A stretch of DNA of 64,000 nt, from the NCBI GenBank assembly GCA_019843655.1, contig JACDQD010000001.1, positions 39,707,392 to 39,771,391 on the forward strand, written 5' to 3'. Under the pieces are notes generated by a model. The model did no database searches. It was not told where the DNA came from and worked only from the letters and a program-made list of their open reading frames with translations. Positions 12,473 through 23,409 of this stretch are shown piece by piece. How positions within the stretch are numbered: position 1 is the stretch's first letter; every line of letters starts with the position of its first letter. Both the position numbers and the translations under genes were made by a program. Source of the DNA: Lethocerus indicus (lineage: Eukaryota; Arthropoda; Insecta; Hemiptera; Belostomatidae).

Positions 12473-12565
12473 AAAGACCAGACCATCGAGTTGAGATAGA
12501 AGTTAGAGACAACTACGGAATTCCAAACCCCCGCAGACCACAAACAGGTATTCCAAACTGGACAA

Positions 12566-15500
12566 TGTGGAGTTACTGCACGGGGGATTCGGTCCGGATC
12601 CTACCGTAAATTTTAGACTCGGATCGTCAATCCTATTCGTAAATTATACCGAAGTCAATATTTCCTACGAGACGGAGATCGTATCCATTATTTTTTTTGT
12701 AATTTTTATTATTACCGGTATGACACTGAGCACACTAACACGATTTATGGGTCTGTGTGGAGTGTAGAAAAAAAGGAAACACCCGAGAAATGGAAACCGG
12801 TCCAGCAGGAAAAGGTAAGCGAGTCGAGACAGAATTAGGATATATAATGTCATAATAATGAAAATAGATGATAAGACCAATGGAGGGTTTCACAATTATT
12901 GAACCTCTAAAGTTCACTAATTAAAATATTCTATATCTACCGCCTCGTAGTAATTATTTTAATTCTTGCAGCTAGAAATTAATAAGGGATTTGTCCACCG
13001 TTTAAAATAGCATTCGATAGACTGCCCTCTTCATCGAAAACTAAGAATATACAGCAGGGCCGGCCTATGGTGGAGGAGGGAGGAAGTGTAGTAGGGATTA
13101 AACGGCAGTATAAATGATTAGCATTAGAGGGCGAGGGCAATAAGTATCGAGGAAGCGAGGAGAGGGGTTTGTGGGCAAACAGTGGATGTTGAAGTTTGGG
13201 CCATAAGGCTAACACGACACAAGGGAGATAATAGAGGTAATGCATAGCAAGTAGCTACACTAACCCCGCTGTCATATAACCTGCATAATGTACATCTTTT
13301 TGAACCGTCCTAACTATACCGAGTGTCGGCCGATAATACCGTCTCCCGGCTATTTATTCCCGCCGAATATCTGTAAATTAGAGCCCGATTAGGAAAGCCG
13401 AGATTCCAGGCCGTTCCCAATCCCGTTCCTTATACTCGAGGCGTTGAACTTTATCTACCAGACGACGGTCGATACTATTTTTCATTTAAAACGCTAAAAA
13501 ATGTTTGAAGTGCTTGGAATATCATTGCTCTTCCCTATACTCGGCTATTGTGAGACAGTAATTGATAGCCTTATCGGCGCTGTTCCACGGTTGATACTGC
13601 GCGCGTACATTACAAGCTTACGTAGTCGCAATATAATTCCTATAGGACCCTGCAATTTAAAAACAGCGCTCGTTCTGCTCTACTTTCTCTCGGCTCCTAC
13701 AGTCAGTCATACAGTCATCGGCTCTCTATACAGGACTCTTATCTGACAGTGAATGCGTTATACAGTGAAACTGTATATTTTTTGGGGGGAATTTCACCCG
13801 CTCGATATAATATTTTTTCACTCCAATAACGCTTAATTAAGTTAATTTGAATTATCTGACGTTTCTACAGGGTTCCCACCGTCATTCTTCTGACGATGTA
13901 GTCATTAAAAAAACAATATTTAAACAATATACAGGCTTAAAATATATACATAGGTATCGAAACTGAAAACGTCGAAGACTGAAATTATCCATATTTACGT
14001 TTAATAGAATGTTACTGACGATGGGGAGAGGTCAAACTGGCAAGAGGTGACGAAAAATCGTGGTGACGGTAATACGGCACGGTTTGTTTTAATTGGACCC
14101 CCGCCCCCTTCCACTATGTCCGGTCCCGGTTAAATGACTCGTTGACAGGCATAATACCCCCGCTAATAACCGAACAAGCCGGTTTAATATTAACCGAGAA
14201 GAAAGGGAGAAAAAAAATAAAAACTAATAAACGTCGGTAGGATAAGACGAGTATAGTGGAGAGGGGGGATGGTGGTGGGGGTAGGAAGGGCGTCGATGTA
14301 TCCTTCACCCCTTCCGCGGTGGGGAGGCGCAAACTTTCCTCATTTTTACAAGGGGATTTCCCCAAATACCTTATGATTGATGGCTATTTTTTGGTATAAC
14401 TCCGTGTAAATATCCAACCAGTTAATATTTAGACTGGACGAAAATGCGGTTCATTTAACCGCCGCGAGGGAGGCGGCGGTAGACTATTATCGAGACGTGA
14501 AAAACATACTAAATTCTAATGAGTGCCAATATTGTGATCAATACTTATTAACATATACTTTCCAACTAAAGTCCAGTTCTAAGGCCGGTGTACATCAATA
14601 CAAGTGACGAAGTGCTCATACATAATGAGTTTCATTAAGAGTTCCAAAAATTTGTGTTTTTCAAATTTTTTAATATTTAATTGGTGGTTTAAAAGTTTGT
14701 TTTGCCAGCGGGGAACCTTGAACAAGCTTTATGAATGAAGTCTAATGTGTAAAGCGGAGTTAGTGAGCTCCACTCATTTATTCAGTTCAAATTTATAATT
14801 GAAAGAAAATCGGTTCTGTGTTTCCACCGCATCGTCTGCCAGCCATATAAGCCCCGGTTCCGTCATCTCGCCACAGCAGGTCGGATTCTATTAGCAGGTA
14901 TAGCGGGAGGATCGGAATTCAGAGGGGAGTATGAAACAAAGTCGGGTGTATCCCCGCCGAGGTGACCATGAGCCGGCCGGGGTGGGCGGCGGAATTTCAT
15001 GGGTTGCTTTCAATTAAGGACGGAGAGCGTATGACATATCCGAATTGAAACCGATGTGTGAAAATCGGCCGGCCCTTTGAAGTTGTTTTAGCACTTTTTT
15101 CTGTTTTTTTATATTTTTTAGTACACACCTGCCCGTGTACCGCCCCTCGGCTCCAGTAAGGATATGCGCCGGGTTAAAAACGCACCCCCAACCCTTCCCC
15201 ACCCTCTCAAACCTCACCTTACGGATCTGAGAGTCAACTTTCCGTTAACTTTTCCGATACTTACGGGGCGAATATTCTGGATGCCGCCGCCTTAAGGGAT
15301 TTTCCGTTTTGCCGCCTCACGTTCGATATCCTAGACCTATCGCGGCTCTTCTACGCTCTTCAGTAATGAAACGGACGAGATTTTTTCTATTATTTTCAGA
15401 ATTATTTGACTCGAACCCGATCGATACCTTATCTCGCATACCATTCTAATCGCCGGGAAATATCGTCGGACCGGTCTATAATAGAAGATCGATTAATATA

Positions 15501-16170
15501 AATTTTCTTTAGGACGAAGCCGCTCCCTGGATAAACATGTATCTAATAGTAAAAAAGCGGCGTTCTTTACTTCCCCACAGTACAGAGGGTTCATACAAAT
15601 AACACAGCATAATAACATTAAAATATTTTCACTGACATAGCGAGAGGAATTGTAGCCGATAATATTAATAGTACAAAAGTACCCAGCGCGGTGTACGGAC
15701 ATCTCTCTGCCCTCGAGCTAGAGGCAGATCTTGTATCGGATGATCTTGTTGTAGAAAGCACTGACCCGGAAGTGGAGGGGAAGCGTCTCCCGTTGAAGAC
15801 GGCTGAAAGCGACCGTCATTTTGTTCATCACCACTTCTTTTTGTAGATTTAACAGTTGGATCACGGGCCGATTCCTAAACCTTTTTCTCGGGGCTCTTAA
15901 ACGGAATAAGAGTACAAGACGACATTTAGTCTAAAGTTGTGACCCCGAAAATCTCGTCGTGGGTCATATAGTACTGACCCCTATTGAGACCTCATGGTCT
16001 TGGCTCTCTCCTACCCTTCCTTTGTAGATACCCCCGAGTCGCAAAAACCTGGTCCCAAGGGGTATTGAACGATCCAACAGAGCGATAGACGGGCACTTTT
16101 TTAATATATTACTATAGTACTTTTCTTAGTTCACTCTCTTTTCTGGGTGCTTTTTCGAAAGTATATTAAT
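12566..16170. other. Non-coding; CpG-dense blocks; one hammerhead relic
   Basis: No gene is recognised. A hammerhead relic lies at 14010-14045 (GTTACTGACGATGGGGAGAG then CAAACTGGC). CpG-dense blocks lie at 13310-13450, 14930-15080 and 15230-15480. None of the short frames on either strand (12567-15702) shows a domain or a convincing splice context. Confidence 0.3.
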
Positions 16171-16171
16171 A

Positions 16172-16424
16172 TAGTTCTCTCGATCTTCTGTGTTCTCGCG
16201 CCGGTTCGGTCTTTTGCTAAACCGGTTTCGGCAGCTCGCCATCTTCAGTAGCTGTATCTGTCAGTATCGTGGTGTGTCAGTCAGACAGTACTAGCATCCC
16301 ACGTGCCGAAAGATGGCGAACTGCCGAAATCGGTACAACATAAGGGCAAACCCGCGAGAGGAGGCAGAAAATCGAGAAAACTACGGTATTCCAAACCGTC
16401 GCAGACCACAACACAGGTATTGAG
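16172..16424. mobile_element. Foldback hammerhead (Penelope-type) element, copy 2
   Basis: The left arm starts TAGTTCTCTCGATCTTCTGT and the right arm runs through AGAAAATCGAGAAAACTACG to the tail GGTATTCCAAAC then AGACCACAACACAGGTATT. The left arm holds an intact minus-strand hammerhead. The right arm motif (16303-16336) is damaged, with CCGAAAGATGG in the first half and GAAATCGGT in the second. The loop contains TGTCAGTATCGTGGTG, shared with copies 1 and 5. The element is about 250 bp and has no coding capacity. Confidence 0.8.
16216..16252 (-). ncRNA. Intact minimal-stem-III hammerhead ribozyme
   Basis: Minus-strand order: GCTA (stem I 5'), CTGAAGA (core), TGGCGAGCTGCC (stem II GGC/GCC with a 5-nt loop and one extra U), GAAA (core), ACC/GGT (stem III, using the last A of GAAA), T (cleavage position H17), TAGC (stem I 3'). 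Stem I pairs perfectly, GCUA with UAGC. Every base required in the hammerhead core is present within 37 nt. Stem III has no loop, so a single RNA would fold poorly. Published minimal variants of this type are reported to act as dimers, and I infer the same here. It is the best-preserved copy in the window. Confidence 0.75.
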
Positions 16425-17248
16425 AAACTATATTACTTTAGTACAGTAGCGACAAGGTTACCTGACAGGAGCCAGGACTTATTAAAGACCCGACCGGTAA
16501 TCGGAGTCGAGAAATTATCGCCATTTCACAGAATCGAACCCGGATCCATCGAAGGATGGAGAACGCGAGATGAGACAGAAACTACCAGTAAATGTCTTAA
16601 ACTGAAAACCGTCCTTAACAAACCTCGGAATTCATTAACGTTGCGGTTTTTGTGGTTTGGGGGGGGCCGGTTACAAAAAGTGCGCGGATACCGGCATATT
16701 TACAGCCGTAAAGATAAAGGAGAACAATAACGGGCGGGTCGAGGCGGTGACTACGTGACCGCGGTCCCAATCGCAGATTCGGGCGCAGCTCGGTCGCCCG
16801 CCTTTTTTCCTTTCTTTTTTTAAAGTTAACTTAATTCCCGGAAATATCCGGGCGTCGCCTCTCCGACAATTAACGGCCCGCAAAAATCATCCCGGACGAA
16901 TTAGAAACGCGTCAGTTATTTGGATCCCGCCTATTGACATACCGCAGTAGGGCTTGCGGTCGATCATTTCGATTATTGCCGGAGTATGATTTCGGTTTTC
17001 ACCTTAATTATCGCGTTACTGAATGGCGTAATGGTTCGTTAAAATTGCCGCAATCAGTTAATTTTCCTGTCATTCACGACAGTCTGGAATGCGAATTATT
17101 ATCGCCGCTGGATACAATTGGGTCTCCAGGCGCATATACATGCGCAATAATACTTTTTCGTTTGTGGCGTTCCGGAACTACTGGCTGACAGGATGCCACA
17201 GAAGCATCCAATGTGCCAAAGTGAAACCCACACCCTACTCACCGAAAC

Positions 17249-17335
17249 AACTACTGAAGATGGCCGAAACCAGTCTATTAAAGACCAGACCCGTGAGAGG
17301 AGATAGAAGATCGAGAAGGTTACGATATATTTTTT
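17249..17335 (+). repeat. Right-arm fragment of the hammerhead repeat
   Basis: CTACTGAAGATGG is joined directly to CCGAAACCAGTCTA, so stem II is deleted. The usual downstream arm follows: AAGACCAGACCCGTGAGAGG, then GATAGAAGATCGAGAAGGTT. No matching left arm is seen close by, so this is a solo or truncated copy. Confidence 0.7.
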
Positions 17336-19005
17336 CTATTAAAAACAATATACAACAATAACTCGATAGTTTTTTAATTTAACACATCTTCATTATATGC
17401 GATCCATATTTATTTTTTCCTCGGCACTCTACAGCCCAAACTGAACAGTGTAGCAGAATGTTACCGAAGATTCTGAGAAATAATATTCCAAACCCCCGCT
17501 AATCCTCTTTCCCAAACGCATAACGCTTGAACTAAAAAATAAATTTATTAATAATGGACCATAAAATGGAGAGAAATGCGTACCTCGTATCCGGAGGTAT
17601 TGATTAACAATAAATATTTTTATGGTGTTAATTATGGAATTTACTGGTGACGGCGTAAAATGTTTTGATTTTAAACTACTTTAAAACCAGCACGCGTTTT
17701 CTCCAAGAACGGAGGAAAATTATTCTGTAAATATCAGTTACTGCCTTACTAAGCGAAAATTACCGGCGACGGCGGGAAGTCCGTTACCGATCTAGAGAGT
17801 GATAAACGAGCGGGCACGTAAAACTCCGAGGTATCCAGATCCCGCATATGCCTCATCATAATGGCATTTTGCATTTCGGCAGGCTCCGACCACGGCGGCC
17901 TCCGGTCCCACGCTCGTTAAAGTCTCATCCAACGCTCAAGCCGCGCACAAACCTTTTTACTTCTACACTATTTCCTAGCGCAAAAACTTAATTAAGCCCG
18001 AACTACCTGAGGAACGTAACGGGGGAGGTCCGGCGATGTATACGCCTATGGACAGGGGGGGTTAGTAGTCCGGGAGCCACAATCGATTTCTGGGCATCGG
18101 CTCGAAACTCCTCGGCCGTTTAAATCTACACTCTCCGCCCTCGAGAGTAGCATTCTCCCGTATGTTCCGGCCCAGTTTTAGCCTCCTGCCACAGACAGTA
18201 ATGATCATTGTACACTGATACGTACTATAACGCGGGTATGTTCCTCACCATTTTAGAGACGGTAGGTAATATACAGGACGATCATGTAATACAATGCTAG
18301 ATTAATAGTTTTAATTTATTGATGCGATTGTCTGTTCCCCAATCTTAGTCTAGACTGGTTTACGTTCGTGAAAGTGGTCCTAATGTTTCCTAAACAGAAA
18401 TAAAAATCCCGGAATCCCCCGGCTGGTCAACCCCTGCCAACAGAGGTTCTTCCAGCAGCTGGTGATAATTCAAGTTCTGGTTATATATCTTCGCACATTA
18501 AGGCAAGTTATACACTTGTCTAATTCATTCTTAAGTGAGGTTACCGTCTGAAGATTTTCATACCGCGCGATGGAATAATGGCATGAAATAAGACGCTGCG
18601 CCTTGGGACCGGAAAATAGACGGGGCCCCGACCCCGGTATTTAAGATGCTCGGTACCCAGCTAACATAGTTGCACATCAGTCCCCTCGACAGGCTACTCA
18701 CGTTTCCTTCCCTAACCGTATTAAATGTCGGTCCGTCCCCGCCCCCCCTTTTTTTGGCGTCGTCTTATTTATTTACAACGAGGCCGTGGGAAGGAGGGGG
18801 GCACACTATTTCGGCAAAGCCGATCCGAAATCTCATTAATACTTTCGCGGCCGTTGACGTACTGTTTTCGAATCTTAAAGGTCAAAAGAGGACGCCCCCG
18901 GAAAGCCTCGATAGCCCCGGATCCTGAATAATTAGTTTTTGTTTCGGAAAAATATAGAAACAGGTTTCAATTATTATCTTTTATATATATAATAAATTCG
19001 AATAA
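17336..19005. other. Non-coding; CpG-dense block at 18600-18930
   Basis: No gene is recognised. The block 17760-18180 and the block 18600-18930 are CpG-dense and overlapped by short frames in two phases, neither with a recognisable domain. The remainder is AT-rich. Confidence 0.3.
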
Positions 19006-19009
19006 GCGC

Positions 19010-19325
19010 TTGTGGCCATATTGTGGTCTCACTGTATCACGGATTTTTCGCTATATCGCGGGATTTTGCGTTACATATTATATTACATTCATTACTTTTA
19101 CTGTAAGATAAGTATTTTCTAGCTGTTGTATATTTACTGGTGTAGTAGCCATACAGAATATATTTATATATTGCAGGTTTAAGAGTGTAGGAAATGTTTA
19201 AAGAGGGTGGAAAACGTTAATAACAGTGTTAGGCTTATAAAGCCTTAAAATCTATATAAATAATAAAATGAACACAAGGTCACTACTTCGTGTACTTTCG
19301 TATATCACGGTTCTGGATTCTAACT
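19010..19325. mobile_element. Possible Tigger/pogo-like MITE
   Basis: Near 19027-19068 the sequence CTGTATCACGGATTTTTCGC is followed by ATATCGCGGGATTTT, a style typical of Tigger/pogo terminal repeats (repeated CGCGG/ATTTTCG words). About 260 bp further on, TTTCGTATATCACGGTTCTG at about 19296-19315 could be the opposite end in reverse. The interior is AT-rich and non-coding. The match of the two ends is partial and no clear target duplication was found, so this is tentative. Confidence 0.3.
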
Positions 19326-19385
19326 ATATATCAAATTGATAAACTATTTAACATAATCGCATGAACTTTAATTTTTTTGCGAGGT

Positions 19386-19430
19386 AGTGCCATGCCGAAA
19401 CCGGTCTGCCAATAGACCAAAACCCTGAGT
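19386..19430 (+). repeat. Hammerhead-repeat fragment
   Basis: GCCGAAACCGGTCTGCCAAT followed by AGACCAAAACCC matches the 3' half of the motif and the start of its downstream arm. The CTGAAGA half is missing. Confidence 0.6.
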
Positions 19431-20145
19431 GGTGACCATCGTATCTACGATAATATAGACGTGCAGGATCCGTCGTATTGGCGGATATTTGTTAATCCTC
19501 CGAGCGTACCGGCAGACCGTATAATCCCGACCGCGGTTTTTACAGTTTGACAGAGCGGTTAAAAATAAGCCGGGCGACCGTTCGCGGACAGTTTGTCTAA
19601 TTTATTAGTAGCGGGGTGAAAAAAAAAGAAAACGTCCGAACGCGCTTTCGGTGCCGCCATCCCTCCAAACTCAGCACTATTAGGCCTTCAAGTTGAGCCG
19701 GCGAATTGCAAACGCCTGTCCTCCACTACCTATATAAACTATATCTGTAAATACAGCTAAAGTCTGCAGTAAATTTTTCAGAATGTATCCATCCCATTAA
19801 TTTAGAGGACTATACCGTGACGTCGTCTCATGAAGTTAAGTACTTTGTGAACCTGTAAAAACTCAAGAGCACGAACCCCCTTTGAATATTCTATGTAGTA
19901 ATGATTAAAAGAACAACCGTGTCGGGACGTACATCCGGGCATCCGTTGCACGGTAATAACGGTTGAAAAATAGTGAGAAGAACATTTGTAATAATGCGTT
20001 GACGACAACAGTCAAGCCCGTGGATAAAAAACTTAGTTATTGAGAGAAATAGATAACGGATAAATTTTAATACGAGATATCTGTTAACGAGTTTGGAATA
20101 TTATCATTCGTGCTCTTTCCCGACTATACTCGCCTTTAATAAAGA
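19431..20145. other. Non-coding stretch
   Basis: No gene is recognised. The block 19470-19720 is CpG-dense. The frame 19802-20008 on the minus strand has no recognisable domain. Confidence 0.3.
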
Positions 20146-20147
20146 CA

Positions 20148-20176
20148 AGTCTCGGTTTCGGCATCTTCAGTTACAT
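20148..20176 (-). repeat. Hammerhead-repeat relic, stem II deleted
   Basis: The minus strand reads TAACTGAAGATGCCGAAACC then GAGACTTG. Both conserved halves are present but joined without the stem II hairpin. A possible decayed partner (AGCTAAAACCGGTC) is at about 20374-20388 on the plus strand, which would make this a worn foldback copy. Confidence 0.5.
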
Positions 20177-20179
20177 CAA

Positions 20180-21680
20180 CCAGGCAGAGTGAACGCGCTG
20201 GCAGGTTTCTAGCTTCTCGCTCTGTAATGTTCTATGAACTACTGAGTTTAGAGACAATGTGGACAGCACGCTTAACCGGTACATTACTAAATTACTGACG
20301 CAGTAACGTCCTGAGGAGAGAAACCAAAATCGAGCGTAGGCTAGATCGACGGAATGACTAGAGTTTAGTGGGAAGCTAAAACCGGTCAAGGATAAGGCGA
20401 CGATGATGAGTGGAGACTGACGTTATCAAGAGTGACTATGATTCAAACCAAATCGTCTTGAATTAGGAATAAATTTAGTTGAAGATATTTATTTGACTAT
20501 CGGACCCCTAGTTACGGACCCGATTATCGGCTACGCGGCACTTTAAAATCGATCCCTCCTGTTGCCGGGTCCGCTCTCATTTATGCATGGTCATTACACC
20601 GCAGCTAGTGAGAGCCGCTATGTCTACACTTTGTCCGGGAAACGACCCCGTTAGAAGGCCAAAAACCATGAAAATAATCAATTTTATTTTTTAGGAGATT
20701 CAAATTAAAATAGCATTCATTTCAGTTCCTTACTTTAAATAGAGGTTAGGTTAGGTTAAGTTAGGTTTTTTCTTTTCTTATGACCACGATTCGTATCTTT
20801 CTTTCGTCCAATAGGTATGCAAGAAGTATAAAATTCTGGGTCGCATCCAAAATTATGATATTCCGCTCTCGTATAATTCAATTAAATATTCCAATAAATA
20901 TGTCCATTAAATAATAATATTTCTATTATGCATGATGCGGGTTCTATTTAATTATTCGCAATTTTAATTTATCCCTAGAGTGAGTACACCCTTCAACCAC
21001 TCCGTCTCGGGGACCCCAACAACAAATAGAATTTTACATTACGTGACTGGATCACGCCATCTTTGTAAAAGAGAAAATACGGCAAAAGCGCGTTGAGCAG
21101 TATCCGACAACGACTATCCAATCAGGCGGTATCTAAGGGCATATTATAATTAAATCAGAGAAATGGTTTGAATTCGAAATTAGCGGATCTCGGTTAAATC
21201 CGGAATCCGAAATTTCCTAGAGTTCCGATGGAATACAATACGGGAATGGAAAATACGTTCGGGTCGTTTTGCGCCCTCCGAGTATAGCAACGGCTGATTC
21301 CGTAGTTAGGATAATTTTACAGTACGTCCCGTTATTTCCCGCGCCACCACCCACCGCCCCCGACATTTGCCTAAATTGAGAGGAGCCAGAGCCCCGTGTA
21401 TAATTGACAAAGAATATAATTTATGTATCAGGCCCCGAAGCCTTTCCGTGTCCGATATTCGTCCACTCCGAAGGCGTTTTCCACGGTGTAGCTTTCAAAT
21501 TAGGCAGCCGGGGAGGCGTTTTCAACCGATTTTAAATCTCAGTAACGCTTGTTAATTGTTTGCCGGCCGTAAGTTTCTAGGCGACGGCCTAGAACGACGG
21601 CCTTATCTTCGATTCTACCTAAACTATTGTACGTTTTTTCATCACTGTCCTCCTGTCACGGTATGTCACATAAATAAGCG
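20180..21680. other. Non-coding; short TTAGG run inside
   Basis: No gene is recognised. A degenerate TTAGG run lies at 20744-20766. The block 21180-21620 is CpG-dense with two frames lacking any domain. Confidence 0.3.
20742..20768 (+). repeat. Interstitial TTAGG-like run
   Basis: GAGGTTAGGTTAGGTTAAGT then TAGGTT: about four units of GGTTA, one mutated. TTAGG is the ancestral insect telomere unit. A run this short is interstitial, not a chromosome end. It supports an insect source weakly. Confidence 0.7.
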
Positions 21681-21683
21681 GTA

Positions 21684-21785
21684 TGGTTACCGAAGACGGC
21701 GAGCAACCGAAACCGGTTTGTTAAAAGAAAAAACCGGGAAGAGGAGACAGAAGACCAAGAAAACTTCGGCATCCAAAACCAAAAA
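21684..21785 (+). repeat. Right-arm copy of the hammerhead repeat
   Basis: GGTTACCGAAGACGGCGAGC then AACCGAAACCGGTTTG: the core CTGAAGA is mutated to CCGAAGA and the cleavage position region is TTTG, so it should be inactive. The downstream arm follows (GGGAAGAGGAGACAGAAGAC, then CAAGAAAACTTCGG and CATCCAAAACC). No left arm was found. Confidence 0.7.
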
Positions 21786-22740
21786 GTCTTCCAAACTAAC
21801 GTGTTATTTCTTTATTTACAAAAACCACTTTATGTATATAGTAACACAGATGAAGAAGGAAGAATAAGAAGTGTCACTGCTATACAAGTGTTTACTGAAT
21901 CAGTCTGAACAATGCGGACTATACGATATTTTGAACCCCGCTCCTCCGCCACCCCTTTCCTTAAACTAATTATACATTCGTGTTGATGCGTGATAGTCAA
22001 ATTTTATTAAAATGTTACATAGTAGTTTCTTAATTATCCTCACGGATCGGAGCAGCGGGATTGATTAAAAAAGTGACGGCGAGGAATAACTAAGCGAATC
22101 GAATTAGACACGTATGCCTGCTACAATGAGCCTAAATTGACACCCTTTTATATTCGAACCCCCACCCCCGAATCTTAATTCCACCTGATTAGAATACATT
22201 GTCAAGGTGCGCGTTGAAAAGAAAGTAGTAGGAGCGATAAGAATTCCGGGTAATTGAAAAACTATTCGGCTCATCTGATTTCATTAAAGACGAAACGCGA
22301 TTAACGCCTCGGATGGGAATCTGGTATTTTTCAATAATGTGTCTCTTCGTCCCAGACAACGCCGTTGTCATCCTACCGGGTATAAAACGGGAGGAATTAA
22401 AACGGCCATTTCGCATACGGGCTTTCTCGGGGCCGGGAGGAGTTGTAAAGCGGTCGTAAACAGAACTGGATTTTTGGGGCCGACTAATATCGACAGAAAA
22501 ATCAAACTGGGCGATACACGGTGGGGTTCGCGAAGCGAGCGAGAGAGCGGGGATATCCCCATACTGCCCTATTAACTCGGGAACCTCCGCTCCTGTTTAT
22601 CTTGTTAAATAAACGTGTAACCCCGCACTTCCTTACGCTGTATTATCCGGCCCCCGCCGTTCAACCGGTCGATAGCCTCGGTAGCCCCCGTCCGTCGCAG
22701 CCTAACAATGAGTCCCGATTTATAGGACAAGGAGTCTACG
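21786..22740. other. Non-coding; CpG-dense block 22340-22740
   Basis: No gene is recognised. Overlapping frames on both strands at 22189-22760 carry no family signal. The CpG-dense block 22340-22740 ends exactly at the left edge of the palindromic element. Confidence 0.3.
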
Positions 22741-22741
22741 T

Positions 22742-23406
22742 GTTACCATTAATGTGCTAAGACTCGATAATCCGTAGATTAAAAAGCTACGTACAGATTA
22801 ACTAGATAGACCCGTTAAAGTGCGAATCTAAGTGTAATCTACAGATCCGCCATCTCCTAAAGTATTGAATCTAGTTGAAATTTTAGTTGTGGTAGAACGA
22901 AACATACGAGTCACCAGTAATTACACAGACGCAGATTAACTAGGTAATGCACAGATTACCTTGATAGATCAGATAAAGTGCAAGATCTAATTTCTCTTTC
23001 TTACCATAACTAGGTAATCTGCTGATTAAGGACATTAATCCCTTTGAAGTTGAAATATGTGCAGTTTCATTCCGATTAAAGCAAAAATACATTGTTTATT
23101 TTACTAATTACAGTTTAAATAAGAAAATATCTAGTTAAACATGTTGACCAATAAAAAAAGGAGTGGCTACAATTATTATTAACTGCAGTCCAAAGGATGG
23201 TGATACTTTGAGTTTAGTAAAATATTCGTTTTAATCCTATTTAAACTAGATTAAAGACTTTAACCGACGATTACAGCAATCTGCAGATTAACTAGTTAAC
23301 AAGAGAAAGAGAAACAAGATTTCGCACTTTAAGGGGTCTATCAAGGTAATCTGTACATTACCTAGTTCACCTGCAGATTATCGAGTTTTCGCACATTACC
23401 GGTAAC
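22742..23406. mobile_element. Palindromic MITE-like element, about 665 bp
   Basis: The ends are inverted repeats: GTTACCATTAATGTGC at 22742 against GGTAAC preceded by GCACATTACC at 23391-23406. The inversion continues inward through GACTCGATAATC, ACAGATTA, GATAGACCC and TTAAAGTGCGAA. A second inner pair repeats the same words: GCAGATTAACTAGGTAATGC at about 22932-22951 with AGATTACCTTGATAGA, against the complement at 23300-23390. The arms are thus nested and partly duplicated. There is no coding capacity. Target duplication is not clear. This is probably a non-autonomous DNA transposon (foldback/MITE); family not recognised. Confidence 0.75.
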
Positions 23407-23409
23407 TTA

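Larger units (their letters stand above)
12217..12565. mobile_element. Foldback hammerhead (Penelope-type) element, copy 1
   Basis: The left arm (12217-12300) and right arm (12437-12520) are imperfect inverted repeats around a loop of about 135 bp. The left arm starts CCGTAGTTTCCTCGATTTTC and ends in a minus-strand hammerhead motif. The right arm has the same motif on the plus strand, then GACCA...CGAG...ACTACGGAATTCC and the outer tail AGACCACAAACAGGTATTCC. The outer tail carries ATTCCAAAC twice. This layout matches five other copies in the window. Penelope-like retroelements are known to carry hammerheads in their terminal repeats and often have inverted partial copies, so I infer a non-autonomous Penelope-type element. 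No coding part is present. Confidence 0.75.

Noticed and set aside
20742..20768. Telomere or chromosome end
   Set aside because: Only about four imperfect TTAGG units, with unique-looking sequence on both sides.
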